Below are positions 1-8,443 of a stretch of DNA of 64,000 nucleotides, in pieces. A model generated the notes under the pieces. It made no database searches. It saw only the letters and a program-made list of their open reading frames with translations, and was not told the DNA's origin. A program made the translations under genes and the position numbers. Source of the DNA: Lentzea kentuckyensis (GTDB lineage: Bacteria > Actinomycetota > Actinomycetes > Mycobacteriales > Pseudonocardiaceae); NCBI RefSeq assembly GCF_002150765.1, contig NZ_MUYM01000052.1, positions 1 to 64,000 on the forward strand, given 5' to 3'. Numbering within the stretch: the stretch's first letter is position 1; each line of letters starts with the position of its first letter.

Positions 1-437
1 GTCGCCGCGATCGCGGCGACCAGGGCTGAGGACGGTTCGAGCGGGGCTTGCAGCAGGGTCGTCGCCGCGACCGTGAGTCCGAAGGTGGTCCAGCCCGCGA
101 TCGGGGTGAACAGGGCCAGCGCGCTGCCGGCGACCAGGCCTGGCACCGCGATCCAGATGTGTCCGACCAGCAAGAACGGCAGGAATGTGAGCACTGCTTG
201 TGCGGCCAGAGCGATGCGGCGGGCGGGTGTGTTCAGTCGGCCGAATTGGAGTGACTGCAGTGCGAGAACCAAGGTCAATGCGATGAGATATATGGCGGAA
301 TGAGTCGTTTCCCGGTCGCTCAGAAGCAGTCGTGCGAGGTCGGCCAGGCAGATGGCGACTACTGCGACGACCACTACGGCGACTACCGGGACGTGGATGA
401 TCCTGCCGAGTCTCGGCGGTTCAGGCGACTCATTCAC
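1..437 (-). CDS. Membrane protein N-terminus, perhaps a sensor histidine kinase (partial)
   Basis: The reverse strand reads open from a GTG at 437 to the window edge with no stop, about 145 codons, so the C-terminus is missing. A GGGGGA ribosome site lies just upstream. After a short hydrophilic start come several hydrophobic stretches (one rich in Val/Ala, then LIALTLVLALQSLQF, then VLTFLPFLLVGHIWIAVPGL) consistent with four or five membrane helices. This resembles the sensor region of actinobacterial DesK-like kinases, such as the one at 35257-37512, but no kinase motif is inside the window. Function is therefore inferred weakly. It is divergent from the first SARP gene. Confidence 0.45.
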   Translation of the reverse strand, partial: MNESPEPPRLGRIIHVPVVAVVVVAVVAICLADLARLLLSDRETTHSAIYLIALTLVLALQSLQFGRLNTPARRIALAAQAVLTFLPFLLVGHIWIAVPGLVAGSALALFTPIAGWTTFGLTVAATTLLQAPLEPSSALVAAIAA

Positions 438-808
438 GATTCCCCCAAGCGAACCGAGCTCGCTCCTTCGGCTGCTCGGCGAACCCAGGGCAAATGCTAG
501 ACAGTGCGGTCCCGCTGCGGATCATGTTCTGAACCGGTACAGAGCATACTGTCGAAGTTCATGGTTCGGGCGGATTTCGCTCGAAAGGACCAGTATTTCT
601 CGGGCTGATCACGACGGGTGTTCGAGTGGTTACCCATAGGATTTGTTTGGGTACGTCCGGGCCCGTGAATATCTCACATCCACAGCGGTAGTTCGCCATC
701 TCGGAGTCATGCCGCGCTACGTGGCGTTCGATAGCCCCGCTCAGGTGAACTTGATGGCACAACAACAGCAAGCCGCCGCTGAAACTGGAACTGGGGAGGG
801 CTCCCATC
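438..808. promoter_or_regulatory. Divergent intergenic region upstream of the first SARP gene
   Basis: These 371 bases separate the leftward membrane protein gene from the rightward SARP gene and presumably hold both promoters. The stretch 500-700 is less GC-rich than the neighbouring genes. I see a GGGGAGGG ribosome site just before the SARP ATG at 809. I do not see a convincing gene, hairpin terminator or SARP heptamer array here. Confidence 0.4.
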
Positions 809-1624
809 ATGGAGATCAAAGTTCTCGGACCGCTGGAGGCACGGGAGAACGGCATCTCGATCACGCCGAGCGCGGTCAAGCCGCGTCAGGTGCTGTCCCT
901 GCTCGCGTTGCAGGCCGGGCACGTCGTCACGGTGCCCACGCTGATCGAAGAGCTCTGGGGGGTCACGCCGCCGAGAAGCGCGCTCACCACACTGCAGACA
1001 TACGTGCTGCAGGTGCGCCGGCGCATCGAGGCGGCGTTGCCGGAGGGCAGCGCGGGCGCCGCGAAGAACGTGCTCGTCACCCGCTACGGCGGCTACATGC
1101 TCGACGTCGCGCCGGAGACCATCGACGTGCGCAGCTACGAGCGGCTCGCCGTCGCCGGTCAGCGCGCGCTGGAGGTCGGTGACCTCGAGTCGGCGTCACG
1201 GTTGCTGCGGTCGGCCACCGACGTGTGGCGCGGGCCGGTGCTCGTGGACGTGCAGATCGGTGTCCGGCTGGGCATGGAGGTCACGCGGCTGCAGGAGTCG
1301 CGGCTCGGCGTGCTGGAGGCCCGGATCGAGGCGGACCTGCGGCTGGGCAAGCACCAGTCGTTGCTGAGCGAGCTGTCCGTGCTGACCGCGCAGCACCCGA
1401 TGCACGAGAACCTGTGCGCGCAGTACATGCTCGCGCTCTACCGCGCCGGTCGTCAGTGGCGTGCTCTGGAGGCGTACCAGTCGCTGCGCGACACCCTGAT
1501 CGAGGAGCTCGGCCTGGAGCCGTCGGAGCGCCTGCGCCAGCTGCAGTGCGCGATCCTCAGCTCCGAGCCGACGCTGAACGGTCCGACGTCCGCGCTTCAG
1601 CTGGAGCGTCAGCTCGCCGGTTGA
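809..1624 (+). CDS. SARP-family transcriptional activator 1
   Basis: This 271-aa protein has the classic SARP layout. An OmpR-like winged helix fills residues 1-100 (KPRQVLSLLAL, then TLIEELWG and LQTYVLQVRRR). A bacterial transcriptional activation domain follows (residues about 105-255; LSELSVLTAQHPMHENLCAQYMLALYR). The length is typical of DnrI/ActII-ORF4 small SARPs, which activate antibiotic clusters by binding direct heptamer repeats upstream of -10 elements. It is closely similar to the second SARP at 40935-41744, so the two are probably paralogues with shared targets. The acetolactate synthase gene follows after 29 bases and is probably co-transcribed. Confidence 0.93.
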   Translation: MEIKVLGPLEARENGISITPSAVKPRQVLSLLALQAGHVVTVPTLIEELWGVTPPRSALTTLQTYVLQVRRRIEAALPEGSAGAAKNVLVTRYGGYMLDVAPETIDVRSYERLAVAGQRALEVGDLESASRLLRSATDVWRGPVLVDVQIGVRLGMEVTRLQESRLGVLEARIEADLRLGKHQSLLSELSVLTAQHPMHENLCAQYMLALYRAGRQWRALEAYQSLRDTLIEELGLEPSERLRQLQCAILSSEPTLNGPTSALQLERQLAG

Positions 1625-1653
1625 TCGGCAATCGATCGGGGAGAGCCAGAAAA

Positions 1654-3366
1654 GTGGATACCGTCACCGGTGCGAGCTCGCTGGTCCGCGCGCTCGAGGA
1701 CGCCGGGTGTGAAGTCATCTTCGGCATTCCCGGCGGGGCCATCCTGCCCGCGTACGACCCGCTGCTGGACTCGATGAAGATCCGGCACGTGCTCGTGCGG
1801 CACGAGCAGGGCGCCGGGCACGCCGCGTCGGGCTACGCGCAGGCCACCGGCAGGGTCGGGGTGTGCGTCGCGACGTCGGGTCCCGGCGCGACGAACCTCG
1901 TCACACCGCTCGCCGACGCCTACATGGACTCCGTGCCGATCGTGGCGATCACCGGCCAGGTCAACAGGTCGGTGATCGGTACGGACGCCTTCCAGGAAGC
2001 CGACATCCGTTCCATCTCCCTGCCGATCACCAAGCACGCGTTCCAGGTGACGGAGCCGGCGGACATCCCGGCGGTGATCGCGGAGGCGTTCGCGCTCGCC
2101 GCTGGCGGACGGCCGGGCCCGGTGCTGGTCGACATCCCCAAGGACGTCCTGGCCGCCACCACCACGTACACGCCGGCATCGCCCGTCCCGAACCCGCGGG
2201 TGACGCCCGCGGCCAACGAGGTCCGCCGCGCGGCGAACCTGATCGCCTCTTCACGGCGCCCGGTGTTCTACATCGGCGGGGGAGTGGTCCGCGCCGGCGC
2301 CGCGGCCGAGCTCAAAGCGCTGGCCGAACGCACCGGCATCCCGGTCGTGACCACGCTGATGGCCCGCGGCGCGTTCCCCGACTCGCACCGCCAGCACCTC
2401 GGCATGCCGGGCATGCACGGCACGGTGCCCGCCGTCGCCGCGCTGCAGCAGTCCGACCTGCTGATCGCGCTCGGCACCCGCTTCGACGACCGCGTCACGG
2501 GCGTGCTGGAACTGTTCGCGCCGAACGCCGCGGTGATCCACGCCGACATCGACCCCGCCGAGATCTCCAAGAACCGCAAGGCGGACGTGCCGATCGTCGG
2601 CGACTGCAAGGACGTGCTGATCTCGCTGAACGCGGCCGTGCGGCAGACGCCGGTGCTCACATCGTGGTGGGCGTATCTCGACGGCCTGCGCGACCGGTTC
2701 CCGCTCGGCTACGACTGGCCGGCCGACGGGAAACTCGCGCCGCAGCACGTGATCGAACGCATCGGCACGCTCGTCGGCCCCGAGGCGATCTACACCTCGG
2801 GCGTCGGTCAGCACCAGATGTGGGCGGCGCAGTACGTGGGGTACGAGCGGCCGGGTTCGTTCATCAACTCCGGTGGGCTCGGCACCATGGGGTTCGCCGT
2901 GCCCGCCGCCATGGGCGCGCAGTGCGGCGTGCCGGACCGCGCGGTGTGGGCGATCGACGGTGACGGCTGTTTCCAGATGACCAACCAGGAACTCGTCACC
3001 TGTGCGCTGGAGGGCATCCCGATCAAGGTCGCCGTCATCAACAACGGCAACCTCGGCATGGTCCGCCAGTGGCAGAACCTCTTCTACCGCGGCCGCTACT
3101 CCAACACCGGCCTGTCCACCCACCAGCGCGTGCCCGACTTCGTCGCTCTCGCCGAAGCGTTGGGCTGCGTCGGGTTGCGGTGTTCGGAGAAGTCCGAAGT
3201 GGACGACACCATCATGCGCGCCATCGAGGTGCGGGACCGGCCGGTGGTGATCGACTTCGTGGTGGGCGAGGACGCCCAGGTGTGGCCGATGGTGGCCGCC
3301 GGAACCGGCAACGACGAGATCATGACCGTTCGGGGCATCAAGCCCCTGTTCGACGAGGACCTGTGA
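1654..3366 (+). CDS. ilvB-like: Acetolactate (acetohydroxyacid) synthase large subunit
   Basis: This thiamine-diphosphate enzyme condenses pyruvate with pyruvate or 2-ketobutyrate, the committed step to branched-chain amino acids. The GTG at 1654 has a GGGGAGAG site 8 bases upstream and gives 570 aa, usual for the family. Visible motifs are the N-terminal cofactor-activating Glu in RHEQGAGHAASG, the FAD-region IGGGVV, and the ThDP/Mg motif IDGDGCFQMTNQEL near residue 440 followed by INNGNLGMVRQW. It overlaps the small-subunit gene by one base. An anabolic ilvB inside a polyketide cluster suggests supply of a branched 2-keto acid or acyl-CoA starter. Carboligation onto a ketosugar or a resistant duplicate copy are alternatives. 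Confidence 0.9.
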   Translation: MDTVTGASSLVRALEDAGCEVIFGIPGGAILPAYDPLLDSMKIRHVLVRHEQGAGHAASGYAQATGRVGVCVATSGPGATNLVTPLADAYMDSVPIVAITGQVNRSVIGTDAFQEADIRSISLPITKHAFQVTEPADIPAVIAEAFALAAGGRPGPVLVDIPKDVLAATTTYTPASPVPNPRVTPAANEVRRAANLIASSRRPVFYIGGGVVRAGAAAELKALAERTGIPVVTTLMARGAFPDSHRQHLGMPGMHGTVPAVAALQQSDLLIALGTRFDDRVTGVLELFAPNAAVIHADIDPAEISKNRKADVPIVGDCKDVLISLNAAVRQTPVLTSWWAYLDGLRDRFPLGYDWPADGKLAPQHVIERIGTLVGPEAIYTSGVGQHQMWAAQYVGYERPGSFINSGGLGTMGFAVPAAMGAQCGVPDRAVWAIDGDGCFQMTNQELVTCALEGIPIKVAVINNGNLGMVRQWQNLFYRGRYSNTGLSTHQRVPDFVALAEALGCVGLRCSEKSEVDDTIMRAIEVRDRPVVIDFVVGEDAQVWPMVAAGTGNDEIMTVRGIKPLFDEDL

Positions 3367-3632
3367 TGACCAGACATGCGTTGTCGATGGTGCTGAGCAA
3401 CGTCCCTGGCGCGCTGGCCAGGGTCGTGGTGCTGTTCTCCACCCGCGGCGTCGACGTGGAGTCGCTCAGCCTCGACCCCACCGAGCGCGGCGACGTCTCC
3501 CGGATGGACGTGGTGGTGGGGCTGCCGGCCGGACGTTCTCCCGATCAGCTGGTGAAGCAGCTTTCCCGGTTGGTCGACGTGAAGAGCGTCGTGGCGGTCG
3601 CCGATCCCGCACGGGACCAGATCGGCGCCTGA
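3366..3632 (+). CDS. ilvN-like: Short acetolactate synthase regulatory subunit (ACT domain only)
   Basis: The start ATG overlaps the stop of the large subunit (TGATG), so translation is coupled. The 88-aa product is a single ACT domain (HALSMVLSNVPGALARVVVLF at the start, then SLDPTERGDVSRM). Usual actinobacterial IlvN proteins have about 165-170 residues with a second C-terminal domain, so this one is short, like the E. coli IlvM type. ACT domains bind branched-chain amino acids and activate and feedback-regulate the catalytic subunit. The missing C-terminal half could mean altered feedback, which would suit a pathway copy. That last point is inference. A strong terminator follows. Confidence 0.82.
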   Translation: MTRHALSMVLSNVPGALARVVVLFSTRGVDVESLSLDPTERGDVSRMDVVVGLPAGRSPDQLVKQLSRLVDVKSVVAVADPARDQIGA

Positions 3633-3636
3633 GAAA

Positions 3637-3680
3637 GAAGAGGCCCACCACCCCAAGCCTTCGGGGTGGTGGGCCTCTTC
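3637..3680. terminator. Bidirectional intrinsic terminator
   Basis: A perfect 18-bp stem (3637-3654 with 3663-3680) closes an 8-base loop between the convergent acetolactate synthase small-subunit gene and the SRPBCC gene. The stem begins GAAGAGG and ends CCTCTTC, so it can act in both directions. Confidence 0.85.
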
Positions 3681-3694
3681 GTCGCGCGGCGGGA

Positions 3695-4183
3695 TCACAC
3701 CTTCGCGGGTGCGTGCTTCAGCACCGCCGTCGCGAACTTGGCGAGCGTGTCGCCGGGGCTGGGGCCGTCCAGCGCGCCGAAGATCTGGCCTGCCAGCGGC
3801 TGGCCGTGGCGGTCCAGGTCGGCGTGCGTCAGCGTCACCTTCGTGGTGGCCGGGCCGACGGCCTCGAAGTCCACCTTGATGAACGACGCCCTGGTGTCCT
3901 CGTAGATCGGCTGCCAGCCAGGGCCGACGCGCCAGGTCATCACCAGGCGGGTCGGCGGGTCCCACTCGGTGATCGTGCCCCAGGCGATCTCCTGACCGTC
4001 GGCGCCGGTCTCGTAGTAGCGGCCGCCCACGACGGGCTCGATGGTGATGGCTTGACGGTCCCGCACGAAGACGTGCTTCTCCGGCCACCAGTCGAGCGGG
4101 TGCTCCGCGAAGATCGCGAACGCCTGCTCGATCGAGCACTCGACCGTGACGGACTTGGCGACATCGGGAGTTGCCTCCGACAT
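3695..4183 (-). CDS. SRPBCC/AHSA1-like protein
   Basis: The ATG at 4183 is preceded by GGAGGG and gives 162 aa. The sequence fits the START/Bet v1-like SRPBCC fold: an N-terminal strand (KSVTVECSIEQAFAIFAEH), PLDWWPEKHVF, a central VVGGRYYETGADGQEIAWG and WDPPTRLVMTWR, and a C-terminal amphipathic helix. AHSA1-type members have no single conserved reaction. In aromatic polyketide clusters related folds act as cyclases or ligand binders, so a cyclisation or chaperone-like role is possible. It is divergent from the 4336 operon and convergent with the acetolactate synthase genes. The exact function is unknown. Confidence 0.75.
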   Translation of the reverse strand: MSEATPDVAKSVTVECSIEQAFAIFAEHPLDWWPEKHVFVRDRQAITIEPVVGGRYYETGADGQEIAWGTITEWDPPTRLVMTWRVGPGWQPIYEDTRASFIKVDFEAVGPATTKVTLTHADLDRHGQPLAGQIFGALDGPSPGDTLAKFATAVLKHAPAKV

Positions 4184-4335
4184 GAGCCCTCCAGGTGTGA
4201 TGGACAAATCGGACCGAGCATCCGCGAAACCGCTGCACGGCAACTAGAAGCGCCCTCGAACGAGGCTTCCTCCACCGGTCTTCCAGCACCGTTGTGGATC
4301 GTCGATGGCACAGATCACAGGAGGAGGGAGTCGTA

Positions 4336-4797
4336 GTGTCCCCAGTCAGCGTGAACACCTACATCGAGGTGAAGACCTTCTACGCGCTGCAGATGCGGCT
4401 GCTCGATGCACTCGACATCGAGGGGTACGCGGCTACCTTCACCGTCGACGGCGTCACCGACCACGCCCACCGCGGCGAGAAGGTCGTGGGCAGGGCGCAG
4501 CTCATCGCAGGCGCCAACGCCGCCTTGCCGCGCTACGCCAACGGAGCCGTGCGGCACTGGAACGACCACTACGTCATCGAAGAGGTCGACGAGAACACGA
4601 TCAACGTCTCGTACTGCTCGCTGGTCACCAGGACCGACAAGGCGGGCAACGTCACGTTCGAGCCCACGTTCTTCATCGAGGACGTGCTGGTCCGCGTCGA
4701 CGGCGAGCTGCAGGCCCGGTCTCGCACGATCCACCGTGACGAGCCCTCGCCCGTCGCCATCGCCGCGGCGGCGGCCGCCAGGGAAGGAGCCGCATGA
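4336..4797 (+). CDS. NTF2/SnoaL-like protein
   Basis: The GTG at 4336 follows a strong AGGAGGGAG site and gives 153 aa. It has the alpha+beta cone fold pattern of the NTF2/SnoaL superfamily: an N-terminal helix with YALQMRLLDALDIEGYAATF, then DHAHRGEKVVGRAQLI, a central strand with HWNDHYVIEEVDENTINVSYCS and a C-terminal IHRDEPSP. Such proteins in polyketide clusters act as cyclases, hydroxylation partners or dehydratases. The Ala-rich tail runs into the next gene with a 4-base overlap (ATGA). It is therefore coupled to the flavin-dependent hydroxylase and probably works on the same intermediate, which is inference. Confidence 0.78.
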   Translation: MSPVSVNTYIEVKTFYALQMRLLDALDIEGYAATFTVDGVTDHAHRGEKVVGRAQLIAGANAALPRYANGAVRHWNDHYVIEEVDENTINVSYCSLVTRTDKAGNVTFEPTFFIEDVLVRVDGELQARSRTIHRDEPSPVAIAAAAAAREGAA

Positions 4798-5897
4798 ACG
4801 ACACCGGTCTCGTCCCGGTAGCGGAGAAGGTGGGTGCGCTCGCCGCCGAGCACGCCCAGGAAGCCGATCGGACGCGCAAGCTCGCGCCGGAGGTCGTGGC
4901 GGCCGTGCGGGAAGCCGGGTTCGCCCGGCACTTCGTCGCGAAGTCCTACGGTGGCAGCGAAGGCGGGTTCGGCGAGCTCACGCAGGCCGTCATCGCGGTC
5001 GGCGAAGGCTGTGCCTCGACGGCCTGGTGCGCCTCGCTCTCCGCGCTTTCCGCCCGATATGCGACGCATCTGCCGCGGCTGGGGCACGACGAACTGTGGG
5101 GCACCAGCCCGGACACGTTCGTCGTCACCGCTCAGCCACCGCTCGGCAAAGCCACGAAAACCGACGAGGGACACCGGCTCAGCGGGCGTTGGGCGTACGT
5201 CAGCGGCGTCGACTTCGCCGACTGGGCCCTGGTCTGCGGCATGGTCGCGCCAGAGACCAATTCTGGCGGGGAACCCGAGGCGCGCTTCTTCGCGTTGCCG
5301 CGCAAGGACTTCACCGTCATCGAGGGCTGGGACAACGCGGGCATGCGCGCCACCAGCAGCCACACTGTGATCGTCGACGACGTGTTCGTGCCGGAACACC
5401 TGTCGTTCCGGCGCGCGGACTTCATCTCCGGTAAGAACACCACGAGCGACCTGCCGGCGCACAACGCGCCGTTCCAGGCGGTCGGCGGCCTCACGTTCGT
5501 CGCTCCCGCGGTCGGTGCCGCGTACGGCGCGCTGAACGCGGCCGCGAACGCCATGCGGGGCAAGAAGGTCAACACCACCCAGGGCGTCGACCTGTGCCGG
5601 GCGTCCGCGCAGATCGACTCCGCGCGGTTCCTGGTGGAGCAGAACGCACAGGTGCTCGACGAGCGCACGTTCACGCCGAGGCTGATGGCGCGTTGCGAGC
5701 GCAACGCGGCCTTCACCGCGGACAGCCTCGTCGACGCCGTGGGCACCCTCGTCAGGGCAGCGGGCACGAGCGGGTTCAGCGAGACCTCGCCGTTGCAGCG
5801 GTTCTGGCGCGACATCGTCAGCGCGTCGAGCCACGTCGCGTTGCGGTACGAGACGGCGGTAGCGCGGACATGGCCAGCGGCGTTGATCGGCGAGTGA
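4794..5897 (+). CDS. Acyl-CoA dehydrogenase-fold flavin-dependent hydroxylase
   Basis: This 367-aa protein has the acyl-CoA dehydrogenase fold used by two-component (group D) flavin monooxygenases such as ActVA-ORF5 and HpaB-like hydroxylases. An N-terminal helical domain (KLAPEVVAAVREAGFARHF) precedes GCASTAWCASLSA, the middle beta domain (LSGRWAYVSGVDFADWALVCG, then DDVFVPEHLSFRR) and a C-terminal helical bundle. The usual dehydrogenase catalytic Glu is not evident. It probably oxygenates the aromatic polyketide using reduced FMN from a partner reductase; the nitroreductase or WrbA gene products in the cluster are candidates. It is translationally coupled at both ends. Confidence 0.82.
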   Translation: MNDTGLVPVAEKVGALAAEHAQEADRTRKLAPEVVAAVREAGFARHFVAKSYGGSEGGFGELTQAVIAVGEGCASTAWCASLSALSARYATHLPRLGHDELWGTSPDTFVVTAQPPLGKATKTDEGHRLSGRWAYVSGVDFADWALVCGMVAPETNSGGEPEARFFALPRKDFTVIEGWDNAGMRATSSHTVIVDDVFVPEHLSFRRADFISGKNTTSDLPAHNAPFQAVGGLTFVAPAVGAAYGALNAAANAMRGKKVNTTQGVDLCRASAQIDSARFLVEQNAQVLDERTFTPRLMARCERNAAFTADSLVDAVGTLVRAAGTSGFSETSPLQRFWRDIVSASSHVALRYETAVARTWPAALIGE

Positions 5898-6826
5898 GGC
5901 TCGGGGTCGTCGGCTGCGCGGACATCGCCCGCCGCAGGATGCTGCCCGCGTTCGCTGGACTGTCCGATGTGGACATCGTCGCGGTGGCGAGCCGGGACGG
6001 GGAGAAGGCAGGCAAGCTCGCGGCCGACTACGGCTGTGAGGCCGTCACCGGGTACGACAGGTTGCTCGGCATGGACCTCGACGCGGTCTACGTACCGTTG
6101 CCCGCGGCGCACCACGCCGTGTGGATCGAACGTGCGTTGCGCGCCGGAAAGCACGTGCTGGCCGAGAAACCAGTCACGCCGTCGCTGGAGGAGACCACCG
6201 ATCTCGTGGCCCAGGCCAGGGAGTGCGGGCTCGTCCTGCGGGAGAACTTCCTGTTCCCGTTCCACTCCCAGCACCACGAGGTGCGCCGGCTCGTCCTCGC
6301 GGGCGCGGTCGGCGAGGTGCGGTCGTTCGAGGCGGCGTTCACGATCCCGCCGCGGCCGTCCGGGGACATCAGGTACCGCAAGGATCTCGCCGGCGGGGCG
6401 TTGCTCGACGTCGGCGTCTACCCGCTCAAGGCCGCGATGCTGATGCTCGGTCCTGGCCTGCGGGTGCTCGGCGCGAGCCTGAAGGTCGACAGCACCTACG
6501 GCGTCGACGTCTCCGGATCGGTGCTGCTGGGCGCACCGGGCGGCGTCACTGCGCAGCTCACGTTCGGCATGGAGCACACCTACCGGGCGAGCTACGCGGT
6601 GTGGGGCAGCGAAAGCCACATCAGCGTCGACCGTGCCTACGCCCCGCCCGCCGATCTCACCCCGATCGTGCGGCTCGGTGGCGAGGAGCTCTCGCTCGAA
6701 CCCGACGACCAGTACACGAACGCGGCCCGCAGCTTCGTGTCCGCGGTCCGGACCGGCGGCCCCACCTCCGGCGAGTCGGTGGAGCTGGCCCAGCTCGTGG
6801 ACGCGGTGAGCGAAGCGGCGAGGTGA
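5894..6826 (+). CDS. NDP-hexose 3-ketoreductase (Gfo/Idh/MocA family)
   Basis: I choose the GTG at 5894 because it overlaps the previous stop (GTGA) and begins with the typical VRLGVVGCADIARRRMLPAF. An in-frame ATG at 5870 is possible. The 310-aa protein has an N-terminal Rossmann domain and the conserved EKP lysine motif (VLAEKPVTPS). The GGALLDVGVYPLKA segment carries the catalytic-type Tyr of KijD10/TylCII/UrdT ketoreductases. These reduce the 3-keto group of NDP-3,4-diketo-2,6-dideoxyhexose, directly after the 2,3-dehydratase encoded at 18737-20146. A strong terminator follows immediately. Confidence 0.87.
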   Translation: MRLGVVGCADIARRRMLPAFAGLSDVDIVAVASRDGEKAGKLAADYGCEAVTGYDRLLGMDLDAVYVPLPAAHHAVWIERALRAGKHVLAEKPVTPSLEETTDLVAQARECGLVLRENFLFPFHSQHHEVRRLVLAGAVGEVRSFEAAFTIPPRPSGDIRYRKDLAGGALLDVGVYPLKAAMLMLGPGLRVLGASLKVDSTYGVDVSGSVLLGAPGGVTAQLTFGMEHTYRASYAVWGSESHISVDRAYAPPADLTPIVRLGGEELSLEPDDQYTNAARSFVSAVRTGGPTSGESVELAQLVDAVSEAAR

Positions 6827-6869
6827 AACGACGAAGGGGCCCGGATCACTCCGGGCCCCTTCGTCGTTT
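6826..6869. terminator. Bidirectional intrinsic terminator
   Basis: A perfect 20-bp stem (6826-6845 with 6850-6869) and a 4-base loop lie between the convergent 3-ketoreductase and hydrolase genes. One arm ends in a T run in each direction, so it can stop both transcripts. Confidence 0.88.
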
Positions 6870-8288
6870 TCAGGCATCCGCGGGGATGTCCGGCCGAGGG
6901 GTCGAACCCGGCACGCCGACGCGCTTGTCCGGCAGCACGCCGTCGACCAGGTAGGCGTTGACGATGTCGTCGAGCACGGTGTTGCCGGCGAACGCGTACA
7001 CCTCGTGGTCACCGGAGTCCTCGACGACGACCAGGTGGTGGCCCAGGCGTTCGGCCATCGCGACACCGCCCTCGTAGCGGTCGAACTGGTCGCCGTCCGC
7101 CTGTACGCACAGCCCGACCGGATAACCGACCCGCTTGAGGTACGTCGGCTCCTCGAGGTTCTCGAACGTGCGGAACGCGCCGACCCACGGCTGTGCGCGC
7201 AGCACACCGAAGCCGTACGGGTGGTGCTCGCGGTGGTAACGCATGTCGGCGAAGTAGACCTCGAGGTCGGTCGGCCACTCCGTCTCCATCGTGATGGCTT
7301 CCAGCACCCCGATCCTGAGCTCACCGGTCGTGTCCTGCGGACGCCAGGTGCCGTTGCCCGCGATCAGCTTCTGGGCGGTGGCAACGTCTTCTGCCTTGCG
7401 CAGGTCGCCGACCAGGTAGCCCAGCGAGTCCCACTGCGCGCGGTCGGTGGCGCGCGTGCCCACCGCGCCGTCGAACAACGTGCGCAGGTGGACGGCACCC
7501 ATCTCCTCCAGTGCGGAGACGACCTCCTCGACCGTCTCCAGCACCGCGGCGGCGGACCGGCCGAGTCCGAAGTGGACGTTGCGTTCGGCCGTCCACTGCG
7601 CCCACTTCTGCACGTTGCGGTACACGGCCTCGGCCTGCGTGACGAACTGCTCGCGCCACGTCCAGTTCGGGTTCACGCACGAGTCCAGGACACTGCGGTC
7701 CAGGCGCGCAGGGAACATCGACCCGTAGACCGCGCCGACGAGCGTGCCGTACGCGTACCCGACGAAGCTGATCCGGTCCTCGCCCAGCACGCCGCGGATG
7801 ACGTCCATGTCCCGCGCGATGTTGCGGGTGGTGATGTGCGGGCGCAGGTCGCCGCCCGCCCGTGCGCAGGCCAGCTCGCGCTCGCGCATGTCGATGGCGA
7901 TCTGCTCGAACAGCGAGTCCGGCGGCCGCGAGTCGAACGGTGCCACGGGCACCGCGACCTCGCTGTAGAGCTTGGTGGACTCGCCGATGCCGCGCGGGTC
8001 GAACCCGATCAGGTCGTAGGCCTCGCGCACCTCGGCAGGGAACTCCAGCGGCAGCTTGAGTCCCTCGCCGTTGTCGCCGCCGGGACCGCCGTTCACCGAG
8101 AACAGCACACCCCGGCGCTTGTCGGGGTTCGTCGCGCGCAGGCGGGAAAGTGCGATCGTGAGCTGAGCACCTCGCGGGTCGCCGTAGTCGCGCGGCACCG
8201 AGATGGTGGCGCGCTCCAGGCCGTCTTCCGCCGACGGCGCGGACCATTGCGGTCGCTGTTCGTAGAACTCGTGCAGTGCGTCGGGCAC
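6870..8288 (-). CDS. TAP-like alpha/beta-hydrolase with nucleophile Ser replaced by Ala
   Basis: The GTG at 8288 follows GGAGG and gives 472 aa. The protein resembles the tripeptidyl-aminopeptidase-like (TAP) alpha/beta-hydrolases: VNGGPGGDNGEG oxyanion region, DLIGFDPRGIGES, a lid region, and a C-terminal TAP domain with acid Asp (QADGDQFDRYEGG) and His (DSGDHEVYAF). There is no signal peptide, unlike secreted family members. The nucleophile elbow reads GYAYGT where active relatives have GYSYGT. The codon is GCG, so the serine is Ala and classical hydrolysis should be impossible. It may act as a non-hydrolytic cyclase, binder or lyase in the pathway. This is inference. Confidence 0.85.
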   Translation of the reverse strand: MPDALHEFYEQRPQWSAPSAEDGLERATISVPRDYGDPRGAQLTIALSRLRATNPDKRRGVLFSVNGGPGGDNGEGLKLPLEFPAEVREAYDLIGFDPRGIGESTKLYSEVAVPVAPFDSRPPDSLFEQIAIDMRERELACARAGGDLRPHITTRNIARDMDVIRGVLGEDRISFVGYAYGTLVGAVYGSMFPARLDRSVLDSCVNPNWTWREQFVTQAEAVYRNVQKWAQWTAERNVHFGLGRSAAAVLETVEEVVSALEEMGAVHLRTLFDGAVGTRATDRAQWDSLGYLVGDLRKAEDVATAQKLIAGNGTWRPQDTTGELRIGVLEAITMETEWPTDLEVYFADMRYHREHHPYGFGVLRAQPWVGAFRTFENLEEPTYLKRVGYPVGLCVQADGDQFDRYEGGVAMAERLGHHLVVVEDSGDHEVYAFAGNTVLDDIVNAYLVDGVLPDKRVGVPGSTPRPDIPADA

Positions 8289-8350
8289 GGTAAGACCTCC
8301 GCGTCGGTTGCGTCGGGTTGTGAGGGTCGCAAAAGGCCCTAGAGGAGATC

Positions 8351-8377
8351 TCGAACCCGTTCGAGGGGAGTTCCAGG
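8351..8377 (+). promoter_or_regulatory. Possible SARP operator upstream of the ferredoxin-ketoreductase operon
   Basis: Three heptamer-like units (TCGAACC at 8351, TCGAGGG at 8361, TTCCAGG at 8371) are spaced exactly 10 bases apart, 67-93 bases before the ferredoxin start. SARP sites usually show TCGA-containing heptamers at 11-base spacing, so this is suggestive only. Confidence 0.3.
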
Positions 8378-8443
8378 CGATCCCCAGGCCATCCCGGCAC
8401 CGTGACTGGAGTCCGGCGAGCCGACCCGTGGGGAGACACCGCG

